Source of the DNA: Ferrovibrio sp964218355 | GTDB lineage: Bacteria; Pseudomonadota; Alphaproteobacteria; Ferrovibrionales; Ferrovibrionaceae | Length of the DNA: 64,000 bases | Assembly: GCF_964218355.1 (NCBI RefSeq) | Contig: NZ_CAXPMC010000018.1 | Coordinates: 1 to 64,000 of the forward strand | Direction: 5' to 3' | Part shown: positions 26,329 through 33,260 of the stretch, in pieces | How positions within the stretch are numbered: position 1 is the stretch's first letter | Layout: every line of letters begins with the position of its first letter | Notes under the pieces: model-generated | Database searches by the model: none | The model's input: the letters and a program-made list of their open reading frames with translations, nothing else | What the model was told of the DNA's origin: nothing | Position numbers and translations under genes: made by a program

Positions 26329-26412
26329 CTATAGCCGCTCGCAGAGCAGCGTGTAGGCGATGAAACCGGCGAAGAGGCCGGCGCCGAGGGCGATGAAGAT
26401 GAGATCGGGCAT
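26329..26412 (-). CDS. 27-residue membrane protein leading the kdp operon
   Basis: An ATG at 26412 opens a 27-codon frame ending TAG at 26329, 12 bp before kdpF. The peptide starts MPDLIFIALGAGLF, is one hydrophobic helix with small residues, and ends TLLCERL. As I recall it, a short gene ending in a CDRL/CERL-like motif is often found in front of proteobacterial kdp operons, but its function has not been assigned. The gene is co-oriented with kdpFABC and likely co-transcribed. GGAG lies about nine bases before the ATG. It could be an additional small subunit or a leader peptide. Confidence 0.68.
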   Translation of the reverse strand: MPDLIFIALGAGLFAGFIAYTLLCERL

Positions 26413-26539
26413 GGATGGGCTCCAAGGGAGCCTATGGTCTAGTCCCGGCCCGCATTAAGCCGCCATGCGGGATGCGGCTGGATGGCATAAGGGTTTCATA
26501 AAGAAGCGGGCATCGAGGACGCCTGATCGTTCGAATGCT

Positions 26540-26579
26540 TGCCACACTCATGCCACAACCAGCCGAGACTTGCGCCACA
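26540..26579. repeat. Three TGCCACA-like repeats inside the right island end
   Basis: TGCCACA occurs at 26540-26546 and 26551-26557, and TGCGCCACA at 26571-26579, about 110-150 bp inside the right attachment repeat. Clustered short direct repeats next to an att core are what integrase arm-binding sites look like. Assigning that role is an inference. Confidence 0.45.
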
Positions 26580-26688
26580 ATAACGGGGCGCGATATGCTT
26601 TTCGCCAGCAAGTAGTCATTGCGCTAACAAGTTGGATTGCTTGGTAAATCACCATGAAACGGGCTCGTCCACAGTTGGGCAGCGTCCC

Positions 26689-26743
26689 CGTTCGCAATGA
26701 GGAGGTCAGGGGTTCGATTCCCCTCGGCTCCACCAATTTTCCG
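26689..26743 (+). repeat. Right 55-bp attachment-type repeat (3' tRNA-Ala fragment)
   Basis: This is an exact copy of the 3' part of the tRNA-Ala at 18402-18456, including CCA and the following AATTTTCCG. The 5' tRNA half is absent, so it cannot encode a tRNA. Confidence 0.9.
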
Positions 26744-26881
26744 ATACCCGCCAGTTTCTCCGGCCGCGCCGCCGTCCGATGCGCCGCCGTCCGGCAAGGC
26801 CGGCATCCGTGGCGGAAGGGCATCGACGAAGGCCGGAAGAAAGACCGCGGCCAGGAGCGCCCAGCCCCTGCCGGCGGCCGC

Positions 26882-27265
26882 TCAGGCTGCCGGCGCCGCC
26901 GTGCTGCGCCACACCAGCGCCACGAACAGCAGCATGTCCGCCACCAGCACGGCGCCGCCGATCCCCGCCAGCGGCTCGCCGGCATCCGGCCGGCCGCTGT
27001 AGATCAGCGCCACGCCGACGGTCATCACCAGGGTCGCCAGCACCCACAGGATGGTCTGCAGCAGGGCCAGCCGGCTGCGGTCGAGTGCCGGATGCAGGCG
27101 GTAGAACACCCCCGCGGCGAACAGCGCCAGCCAGCCCAGAAGGTTCAGATGGGCATGGGCCGGCAGGGTCGCATGATCGCCGCTGCCGGCCATCGCCATG
27201 CCCCAGACCATGCCGGCAAGCCCGGTCAGAACGGCAATACGGAAACATAGCGTCGAAACCTGCAT
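26882..27265 (-). CDS. Small four-helix membrane protein with HAHLNLLGW motif
   Basis: This protein of about 127 residues has four membrane helices and a conserved-looking HAHLNLLGWLALFAAGVFY segment, which resembles histidine-bearing helices of heme-copper oxidase or NO-reductase-like proteins. It matches small uncharacterised membrane proteins sometimes labelled cytochrome oxidase subunit I-like. The start ATG at 27265 is chosen for a clean first helix; upstream in-frame ATGs (27277, 27280) are possible. It lies just outside the island end. The function is not known. Confidence 0.7.
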   Translation of the reverse strand: MQVSTLCFRIAVLTGLAGMVWGMAMAGSGDHATLPAHAHLNLLGWLALFAAGVFYRLHPALDRSRLALLQTILWVLATLVMTVGVALIYSGRPDAGEPLAGIGGAVLVADMLLFVALVWRSTAAPAA

Positions 27266-27354
27266 GTCTGCTCTCATCATGTGAAGAATCGGACGAATCC
27301 GGGGCATGGCTATGCCCTGCGCCGGCCGCAAAGGCAAGCCGGAACGCGCGGTCA

Positions 27355-28344
27355 TCAGGGAATCCCGATCACCACATTGCCCGCCGCACCCTGCTCCACC
27401 GCTTCATGGGCGGCGGCGATGTCGGCGAGCGCAAAGCGCGCGGCGATGCGCGTCGCCAGTGCCTGCGCTGCCAGCAGGGCATCGAGATCGGCCAGGGCGG
27501 CCCGGCGTTCGGCGGGGGTGAGTTCGTAGACCACGAAGAATTTCAGGCTGAGCCCGCGGAACAGCAGGTCGCGGAAGGGCAGCGCCACATCGCCCATGGC
27601 ATTGGAGCCGTAGCAGACCAGCGTGCCATGGGGCGCCAGCACGCCCTGCGCCAGCAGGGGCGCGGTGGACGACAGGTCCATGTCGATGATGGCATCGACG
27701 CCGCGGCCGCCGGTCAGCGAGGCCACGCGGGCAGCGACATCCTCCGCCCTGTAGTCGATCACGTCGGTGGCGCCGGCCGCGCGCGCGACGGCCGCGCGGG
27801 CCGCCGACGCCGTGCCGATCACCCGCATCCCCTTCTGCGCCGCGATCTGGGTGACGTAATGCCCCACCGACGAGGCGGCGCCGGTGACCAGCAGGGTGCG
27901 CACCGGCTGTTCCTTCGTGCCGGCCGCTTCGGCCAGCCGCACGGCATGGATGGCGGTCAGCGCCGGAATGCCGAAACAGGCCGCCGTGGCGAAATCCACG
28001 TCATCGGGCAACGGCACCGCCTGGGCGGCCGGCAGCGCAATGAATTCGGCCGCGGTGCCATGCGGCCGCTGCCACTGGCCGTTCCAGATCCAGACGCGGC
28101 GGCCGGCCAGCGATGCCGGCACGCCCTCGCCCATGCCCGCGATCACGCCGGCGCCGTCGCTGTGCGGGATCACCAGCGGCCCGGCCAGCGGCCGGCCGCG
28201 CCGGCTTTTCACATCGGAGGGATTGACGCCGGAGGCATGCAGCCGCACCAGCACCTCGCCCGGCCCCGGCACGGGATCCGGCTGCACGCCGACCTGCAGC
28301 ACATCGCGGGCCTCGCCATTCTTCGTATACCAGGCGGCTTTCAT
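27355..28344 (-). CDS. NADPH:quinone reductase-like zinc-independent MDR oxidoreductase
   Basis: This 329-residue medium-chain dehydrogenase/reductase shows the quinone oxidoreductase pattern: GEVLVRLHASGVNPSDVKSRRG near the N-terminus, the Rossmann loop VTGAASSVGHYVTQIA around residue 150, and GGRGVDAIIDMDLSS. The cysteine and histidine zinc ligands of alcohol dehydrogenases are missing, as is normal for the QOR group. It begins about 30 bp after the restriction gene and may be unrelated to it. Confidence 0.87.
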   Translation of the reverse strand: MKAAWYTKNGEARDVLQVGVQPDPVPGPGEVLVRLHASGVNPSDVKSRRGRPLAGPLVIPHSDGAGVIAGMGEGVPASLAGRRVWIWNGQWQRPHGTAAEFIALPAAQAVPLPDDVDFATAACFGIPALTAIHAVRLAEAAGTKEQPVRTLLVTGAASSVGHYVTQIAAQKGMRVIGTASAARAAVARAAGATDVIDYRAEDVAARVASLTGGRGVDAIIDMDLSSTAPLLAQGVLAPHGTLVCYGSNAMGDVALPFRDLLFRGLSLKFFVVYELTPAERRAALADLDALLAAQALATRIAARFALADIAAAHEAVEQGAAGNVVIGIP

Positions 28345-28374
28345 GGGCGGCGGCTCCTACACGTGAACAGTCAT

Positions 28375-29610
28375 CTAATCAGATACAGCAAGCTGCTGAA
28401 CATGCCCTATAAACTCAGCGAGAGTCTGGAGGTGCGGACGGATCGCTGGTGGATAAGCCTGATGGAGCGTCGCAGGAACGACAAGTCGAACTCCGGATTC
28501 CGTCATTTCACGAAACTGGTTTTCCGAAACACCTTCCTGAAGGGTCAGGAGGTGCTTGATCTGCACCCGATCCGCCTCATTCAGTATCTGCCGCCAGCGA
28601 TCCTTGCATGTTGTCTTTACCGCCAGCATCCGCAAACCCTCATCGGCAAACGCCGCATTGCGATATGCTTCGCCGGAGGGAAACAGAAAATCCGGACTTT
28701 TGCCAGGTTCCGATACCGGCTGATAGGAAAAGTGCATATTCTCGACCAGCCCGTCCTCCATGAATATTTCGCGGGTATGTAATTCAAGTGACCGCCCTGA
28801 GCGGGATTTGCGTCTCTGCAGAATTGTTTGCGCACGCGCCAGAAAATCATCAATCGTGCCGAAACCGCGCCGTATGACCGGCAATTCGACTGCCTGTTCG
28901 AGGCTGCGGAATATCTCGAATTCACATTCGCGCCTCCGTATAAGCCGTAGGTCAGAACTGACGCCGTGTCCCGGTCTGAACTCCATTGCCTTTGCAACGA
29001 TTTCTGCACCAGCTGGGAATCTGATCAGCCATTCTCCAGGAATCTCCTCCGGTTCCAGATGACATGCGGTTCTTTCCGGTGCAGGGGCAGCAAACAGTTC
29101 TGCCTGGTCACCCCCCTCTACAGACCATATACGGAGTTTGCCCGGCTCGACCGGACCTATCCGATCTTCAACCAGATCTTCTTCAATGGCATTGCGACTG
29201 AGCCAGACGTGACACTCCGCTGCATCCAGGTCGGGATGTTTGACAAAGACAAAAACGGCCAGTGCCCCTGTGCTTTCAGGATCGAGAAGAGGCGAATCAC
29301 GCCCGCCAAAATTGGTCAATCTTGTCTCGTTACGGGTACCATCACGCAACCGGTTATTATACCAGACCGCCCTTACATTGCGGTGGGATGCGTGCGAATC
29401 GACATACAGATCAAACCAGGCGTCCGGATTTTCCGCCCCAGGCCGGTTAATGGACGGGAACATGGCAAACAGGAATTCCCGCGGAATGTATGGTCCTGCC
29501 TGGTGAGCATTCGAGGCCAGCGTGTCATTTGCAGCCAGCCGCTTTGCAAGCCAGACAAATCCCGGACGGGCATATTCATCCAGCCATGTGGAAAGATCAG
29601 AGAGCGCCAC
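28375..29610 (-). CDS. EcoRII-like type II restriction endonuclease
   Basis: This 411-residue protein has an N-terminal region (about residues 10-180, with FPSINRPGAENPDAWFDLYVD) resembling the EcoRII effector-DNA-binding domain. Its C-terminal nuclease domain has ELHTREIF (Glu276), PDFLFPS (Pro306-Asp307) and VKTTCKDRWRQ (Lys332) in the PD-(D/E)xK arrangement of EcoRII. The neighbouring Dcm-type methylase and Vsr predict recognition of CCWGG. It lies 4 bp after vsr. Codon use is clearly lower in GC than in the surrounding chromosome, suggesting acquisition by transfer. The family is inferred from motifs, not alignment. Confidence 0.83.
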   Translation of the reverse strand: MALSDLSTWLDEYARPGFVWLAKRLAANDTLASNAHQAGPYIPREFLFAMFPSINRPGAENPDAWFDLYVDSHASHRNVRAVWYNNRLRDGTRNETRLTNFGGRDSPLLDPESTGALAVFVFVKHPDLDAAECHVWLSRNAIEEDLVEDRIGPVEPGKLRIWSVEGGDQAELFAAPAPERTACHLEPEEIPGEWLIRFPAGAEIVAKAMEFRPGHGVSSDLRLIRRRECEFEIFRSLEQAVELPVIRRGFGTIDDFLARAQTILQRRKSRSGRSLELHTREIFMEDGLVENMHFSYQPVSEPGKSPDFLFPSGEAYRNAAFADEGLRMLAVKTTCKDRWRQILNEADRVQIKHLLTLQEGVSENQFREMTESGVRLVVPATLHQAYPPAIRPHLQTLAEFIGHVQQLAVSD

Positions 29611-29614
29611 TGCT

Positions 29615-30064
29615 TCACCCCCGGATTTCTATGGTTTTTATATCTGAGGGAAGCCAATCAACAATCTGGCGTATGACTACATCCAGCCCGACTTTCGCCT
29701 TCCCGCGTAGAGCGCATTCCCACACCGTGCCCTGCCGCCATCCGGCCTGCTCAAGATTCTTTGCGACATCTCTGTCGCGATTGCGGTTGGCCGTTATTTT
29801 TTCCTGCCAGAACTCGGTTCTGGTACCAGGCAGACGAAACAGTTCACAATCATGCCCATGCCAAAAGCAGCCATGCACAAAAATAACGGCCATGTGCCGG
29901 GGAAACACCATATCTGGTTTTCCCGGTACAGTGGCGGCATGCAGCCGATAGCGGAAACCTGCGCGATGCAGTCCATGTCGGATGGCAAGTTCTGGCTTCG
30001 TATTCTTTCCCCGTATGCCGGCCATCATCCGGCTGCGAACCTCCGGAGAAACGATATCAGCCAT
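29615..30064 (-). CDS. vsr: Very-short-patch mismatch endonuclease
   Basis: This 149-residue Vsr protein nicks 5' of T in T:G mismatches that arise by deamination of 5-methylcytosine. Asp51 (GKPDMVF) corresponds to the catalytic Asp of E. coli Vsr. FVHGCFWHGHDC (residues 62-73) supplies the conserved His64, His69 and His71 and zinc-binding cysteines. The gene overlaps the methylase gene by 8 bp, consistent with repair coupled to Dcm-type methylation. Confidence 0.96.
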   Translation of the reverse strand: MADIVSPEVRSRMMAGIRGKNTKPELAIRHGLHRAGFRYRLHAATVPGKPDMVFPRHMAVIFVHGCFWHGHDCELFRLPGTRTEFWQEKITANRNRDRDVAKNLEQAGWRQGTVWECALRGKAKVGLDVVIRQIVDWLPSDIKTIEIRG

Positions 30065-31367
30065 AGGCCACTACGGGCTCGCGAAGGCCGGAACCAAACA
30101 GCGGCAGCCGCGGCTCGACCCGCCCTTCGACGGCTTCCTTCAGGCATAGTGCCACTGCACGGGCAACCGATTCGATCACTGGCACCACAACTGAATTGCC
30201 AAACTGCTTGTAGGCTTGGGTGTCGGAAACCGGAATCTCGAAAGGCGGCAGTTTCCCGTCATCAAACCCCATCAGACGGGCACATTCTCGTGGTGTCAGG
30301 CGGCGCGGGTTCTTCCTGCTCCCTTGGCTAACAAGAATTTCCGAACCATCCTTGTAATAGCGAGCCGACAGCGTGCGCGCCACATCATCAGCAGTCACCA
30401 GACCGAAGCCGAAACCGTTACCCGCAGCGCGGTGTTTTTCTGCATAGTTCTGCAGATAGGCCCAGAGATGATCAGTCAGGGTATACTTCGGGTTCACCCT
30501 TCCTTTCGGACCGGTGATGAAGCGGCCATCAATCGCCTCGTCAGCACTATGCAGGATCGTGCCCAGCTTCGGCCCCTTCTTCGCATCCGGAATATTCACG
30601 TCTTCCCACGCAAATCCGGCATCTTCGCGAAACCCGACAATGATGGTCCGCTCACGATGCTGCGGCACAAACCCCTTGGCATCGATCACCCGGTAGTCGA
30701 CAAACCGGTAACCAAGCTCGTTGCGCAGAACATCCATGATGACGCGGAAGGTGTTGCCGCGATCATGCCTCACCAGGTTCTTCACGTTTTCCAGCAGGAA
30801 GGCGCGCGGCCGTTTTACCGAGATGATCTTTGCCACATCGTAAAACAGTGTCCCCTGCGCCTCGCAGGCAAAGCCGTGCGGGCGGCCAAGCGCATTCTTT
30901 TTCGACACGCCAGCAATGCTGAACGGCTGGCACGGGAAACCGGCCACCAGCACATCATGCGGCGGCATCTGCAGATCGATTTCCCTGTCGCTGCCCTTGG
31001 TGACTTCGCGGATGTCGCCAAAGAACGGATGATCGACCGTGCAGAAATTGGCCGCGTAGGTCTGGCGGGCATACTTGTCCCACTCGCAGGTGGCGACACA
31101 ACGACCGCCAACGGCCTCGAAAGCCCGGCGCATGCCGCCGATCCCGGCAAACAGGTCGACGAAGGTGAAATCACCGCCTTGCGCGGACGGGGCCGCCTTG
31201 TCGCGGGCCGCCTGTTCCAGCATGTCGAGCACCAGTTTCCTCGGCTTTGTCTCGCCACTTTCCCAGCGATAGACCGTCCGCACCTGGCAACCGGCTCTCT
31301 CGGCCACCTGCTCTACTGTCAGGCCAGCCCGTTCCCGGATTGCCGTGAAACTGGTGGATCCGCTCAT
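30057..31367 (-). CDS. dcm: Dcm-type DNA (cytosine-5) methyltransferase with N-terminal HTH
   Basis: This 436-residue enzyme methylates cytosine in DNA. Residues about 8-55 form a Cro/XRE helix-turn-helix. Then come motif I (VDLFAGIGGMRRAFE), catalytic Cys146 in FPCQPFS, ENV at 193-195, QHRER and the C-terminal FGNSVVVPV. The stretch VSKKNALGRPHGFACEAQGTLF closely follows E. coli Dcm, predicting CCWGG specificity. The ATG at 31367 follows GGAG. The HTH probably binds the nested palindrome 20-57 bp upstream and represses its own gene, as reported for M.EcoRII and M.SsoII. Confidence 0.93.
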   Translation of the reverse strand: MSGSTSFTAIRERAGLTVEQVAERAGCQVRTVYRWESGETKPRKLVLDMLEQAARDKAAPSAQGGDFTFVDLFAGIGGMRRAFEAVGGRCVATCEWDKYARQTYAANFCTVDHPFFGDIREVTKGSDREIDLQMPPHDVLVAGFPCQPFSIAGVSKKNALGRPHGFACEAQGTLFYDVAKIISVKRPRAFLLENVKNLVRHDRGNTFRVIMDVLRNELGYRFVDYRVIDAKGFVPQHRERTIIVGFREDAGFAWEDVNIPDAKKGPKLGTILHSADEAIDGRFITGPKGRVNPKYTLTDHLWAYLQNYAEKHRAAGNGFGFGLVTADDVARTLSARYYKDGSEILVSQGSRKNPRRLTPRECARLMGFDDGKLPPFEIPVSDTQAYKQFGNSVVVPVIESVARAVALCLKEAVEGRVEPRLPLFGSGLREPVVAYG

Positions 31368-31386
31368 CTCCGCCCCTCCGGGATAT

Positions 31387-31424
31387 GGGGAAAAATTTTG
31401 ACATACTGTCACCTATTTTTCCCA
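31387..31424. promoter_or_regulatory. Nested palindromic operator in front of dcm
   Basis: The core TGACA-TAC-TGTCA (31399-31411) is a perfect inverted repeat. It is flanked symmetrically by GGGAAAAA (31388-31395) and TTTTTCCC (31416-31423), so two dyads share one centre near 31405. It lies about 20 bp upstream of the dcm ATG. Related methylases (M.SsoII, M.EcoRII) bind an inverted repeat of the GGACA/TGTCC kind to control their operons, which fits the HTH in this Dcm. Confidence 0.68.
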
Positions 31425-31468
31425 TTGTGCCACTCAGATTCTTTTGTGGCAAGGCGGCAGGATAAATT

Positions 31469-31496
31469 GTATAAAGAAGGATCAATAGAAGAACAA
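31469..31496 (-). promoter_or_regulatory. Possible sigma-70 promoter for dcm-vsr-R
   Basis: On the minus strand TTGTTC (31496-31491) and TTATAC (31474-31469) are 16 bp apart, about 100 bp upstream of the dcm ATG. The AT-rich surroundings support a promoter, but other AT-rich hexamers nearby are also possible. Confidence 0.35.
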
Positions 31497-31562
31497 ATTC
31501 ATAACATACTGGCGTATTTCCGCTCTCGTCCATCGTGAATCCGCAGGCACCGCCGCCCCGCG

Positions 31563-31690
31563 CTGGCCGCAGCGGGATTTCACCGGCTGCGGCCGGCCGG
31601 CCTTGGCCCGCATTGGCCGGAACTGGCACCGCAATGGGATCGGATTGGCCTGCCGTTGGCTTCCATTGGCCGCACCTGGCGCCGATTGGC
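31563..31690. repeat. Phased (about 10-11 bp) TTGGC-type pentamer array
   Basis: Pentamers of the form NTGGC recur with helical spacing: CTGGC 31563, degenerate copies at 31573, 31583 and 31593, TTGGC 31603, 31613, CTGGC 31623, ATGGG 31634, TTGGC 31645, 31656, 31666, CTGGC 31676 and TTGGC 31686. Successive starts differ by 10 or 11 bp over 128 bp. It looks like a decayed 10-bp tandem repeat or a run of binding sites on one DNA face. It lies 80 bp beyond the phaZ stop. Confidence 0.7.
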
Positions 31691-31751
31691 GGGGCTCAGG
31701 CGCAAATTAAGCCCGGATTTCAGGGAAATTCGGCGGGAGCAGCGGTAAAAG

Positions 31752-31777
31752 CCCGCCTCACTCCCCCGCCTCACTCC
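31752..31777. repeat. 13-bp tandem duplication across the phaZ stop codon
   Basis: CCCGCCTCACTCC is repeated exactly at 31752-31764 and 31765-31777. The second copy contains the phaZ TGA (minus strand 31773-31771), and the first repeats that stop 13 bp later in another frame. Confidence 0.85.
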
Positions 31778-32991
31778 ATGGCCAGGATCATGTTTTTCAC
31801 GATCGGGTAGATCTGGCTGTTCCAGCGCTTGCCGCTGAACACCCCGTAATGGCCGACGCCGGCCTGCAGGTGATGCTTCTTCATGTAGGGTCGGATGCGG
31901 CTGCACAGGTCGTGGGCCGCCATGGTCTGGCCGATGGCGCAGATGTCGTCGCGCTCGCCCTCCACCGTGAGCAGGGCCGTGCGGCGGATCGCCGCCGGGT
32001 CCACCTTCTGGCCGCGGAAGCTGAGCTCGCCCTTCGCCAGCCGGTAATCCTGGAACACCCACTGCACGGTCTCGAGATAGAATTCGGCCGCCAGGTCGAG
32101 CACGGCGAAATACTCGTCGTAGAAGATCTTGGTGGTCTCGGCCTTGCCCTCGTCGCCGCGCACCAGCGCCGAGAACAGTTCGGCATGGGCGCGCACATGG
32201 CGGTCCATGTTCATCGACATGAAGGCCGAGAGCTGCACGAAGCCGGGATAGACCCGCCGCCCGGCACCGGCAAAGCCCGGCGGCACCACGTCGATCATCT
32301 GGTGCTCGAACCATTCGATCGAATGGCCGACGGCAAGGTCGTTCACCGTGGTCGGGTTGATGCGGCAGTCGATCGGCCCGGCCATCAGGGTCATGGTATG
32401 CGGCTGCGCCCTGTCGCCATTCGCCGCCATCACCGCCACCGCGGCCAGCGCCTGCACGCAGGGCTGGCAGACCGCCACCAGATTGGCGCCGGGGCCCAGC
32501 ACATGCAGGAAATCGATCAGGTGCTCGACATATTCCTCGAAGCCGAAGCGGCCGGCTGCCAGCGGCACGTCGCGCGCATTGTGCCAGTCGGTGATCCACA
32601 CATCGTGGTCGCGCAGCAGGGTCTCGACGGTGCCGCGCAGCAGGGTGGCGAAATGCCCCGACAGCGGCGCCACCACCAGCACCCGGGGCTGGGCGATGTC
32701 GCTGTCCTTGCGGAAATGCAGCAGGGTGCCGAAGGGCGTCACATGGTCGGGCTCCTCGGTCACCGCCACCTCGCGGTTGCCGACCTTCACGCGGTCGATG
32801 CCGAAGGGCGGCCGGCTGTGGCTGAGGCCGGCGCGGGCCAGCATCTCGGTGGCGGCGGCCACGCTGCGCAGCAGGAAATTCGTCTCGCCGCTGCCATTCG
32901 CCGCATGGCCCAGCGCCGGCAGCATCAGCGAGGCCATATGCCGCAGCGGGGCCATCAGGTTGGCCTGGGTCTGGTAGGCCAGGTACTTCAT
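31771..32991 (-). CDS. phaZ: Intracellular polyhydroxybutyrate depolymerase
   Basis: This 406-residue protein matches intracellular PHB depolymerases of the PhaZ1 type. The conserved MKYLAYQTQANLMAPLR start is intact. The nucleophile is the cysteine in VAVCQPCVQAL (near residue 180) in place of a lipase-box serine. Later come TVEGERDDICAIGQT and VGHYGVFSGKRW, the latter with the catalytic His. It mobilises cytoplasmic PHB granules. The ATG at 32991 matches the family start; an in-frame extension upstream has no similarity. It is divergent from a GST gene across 269 bp. Confidence 0.92.
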   Translation of the reverse strand: MKYLAYQTQANLMAPLRHMASLMLPALGHAANGSGETNFLLRSVAAATEMLARAGLSHSRPPFGIDRVKVGNREVAVTEEPDHVTPFGTLLHFRKDSDIAQPRVLVVAPLSGHFATLLRGTVETLLRDHDVWITDWHNARDVPLAAGRFGFEEYVEHLIDFLHVLGPGANLVAVCQPCVQALAAVAVMAANGDRAQPHTMTLMAGPIDCRINPTTVNDLAVGHSIEWFEHQMIDVVPPGFAGAGRRVYPGFVQLSAFMSMNMDRHVRAHAELFSALVRGDEGKAETTKIFYDEYFAVLDLAAEFYLETVQWVFQDYRLAKGELSFRGQKVDPAAIRRTALLTVEGERDDICAIGQTMAAHDLCSRIRPYMKKHHLQAGVGHYGVFSGKRWNSQIYPIVKNMILAME

Positions 32992-33092
32992 GCCTGATCT
33001 TTCATGGCCGGCATCATGGTTGGAGCGGGGCGATCCTGCGGCAGGGACGGGCGGCCGGGCGGCCGGTTGCAAAAATGCTAGTTTAAATCATG

Positions 33093-33104
33093 CTGCAATG
33101 CGAG
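33093..33104. promoter_or_regulatory. Possible PhaR-type box in the phaZ/gst divergent region
   Basis: CTGCAATGCGAG resembles the CTGC-N3-GCAG recognition form reported for alphaproteobacterial PhaR, with an imperfect right half. It lies in an AT-rich segment about 100 bp upstream of phaZ. One imperfect site in a GC-rich genome is weak evidence. Confidence 0.3.
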
Positions 33105-33260
33105 ATATAACTGTGACCGGACGGCGACGCCCTGTGGACAATCCCGGCGCCGCCTTCCGCAACGGCAGGGTGGCCTGCCCAAGCCTACAGAACCGATCCG
33201 CTTTTCCGCTCCGCTCCGCCGCCGCGTCCCGTGTCAGGTTTTGCATTGCGAGGAACGTCC

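Larger units (their letters stand above)
18402..26743. mobile_element. Putative tRNA-Ala-integrated genomic island carrying kdp
   Basis: A 55-bp perfect direct repeat bounds about 8.3 kb. The left copy (18402-18456) is the 3' part of an intact tRNA-Ala plus 8 bp; the right copy (26689-26743) is the same piece without the 5' half of the tRNA. This is the typical footprint of tyrosine-recombinase integration. Inside are only kdpE, kdpD, kdpC, kdpB, kdpA, kdpF and a 27-residue leader gene. No integrase is present, so the element is probably no longer self-mobile. By eye, GC is somewhat lower than in the flanks. Confidence 0.72.
26413..26881. other. Intergenic region with right island end
   Basis: From the kdp leader this stretch holds an AT-richer segment (about 26470-26510, probably the kdp promoter region), three TGCCACA-type motifs, the right 55-bp repeat, and then 138 bp (26744-26881) in which I see no supported gene. 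Short frames crossing the repeat are translation artefacts of tRNA sequence. Confidence 0.6.
31368..31770. other. Intergenic region, dcm promoter side and phased array
   Basis: The dcm-proximal 170 bp are AT-rich and hold the operator-like palindrome, an inverted TTGTGCCAC/GTGGCAA pair (31427-31455) and a possible promoter. From about 31540 the DNA is again GC-rich and contains the phased TTGGC array and the 13-bp duplication at the phaZ stop. I see no gene on either strand. Confidence 0.65.

Noticed and set aside
26465..26647. 60-codon plus-strand frame inside the island end as an integrase remnant
   Set aside because: It shows no R-H-x-x-R-Y recombinase pattern and no ribosome site.
18402..26743. 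Simple segmental duplication of the tRNA instead of an island
   Set aside because: Only the 3' part and 8 bp beyond are duplicated, and unrelated functional cargo lies between, which fits site-specific integration better.
26744..26881. Minus-strand frame reading RGWALLAAVFLPAFVDALPP after the HAHLNLLGW gene stop
   Set aside because: It looks like a signal peptide but has no start codon upstream and runs into the tRNA fragment.
26548..27250. Frames across the right repeat reading like RRSGVRFPSAPPIF or GIEPLTSSL
   Set aside because: These peptides are well-known translation artefacts of tRNA 3' ends, not genes.
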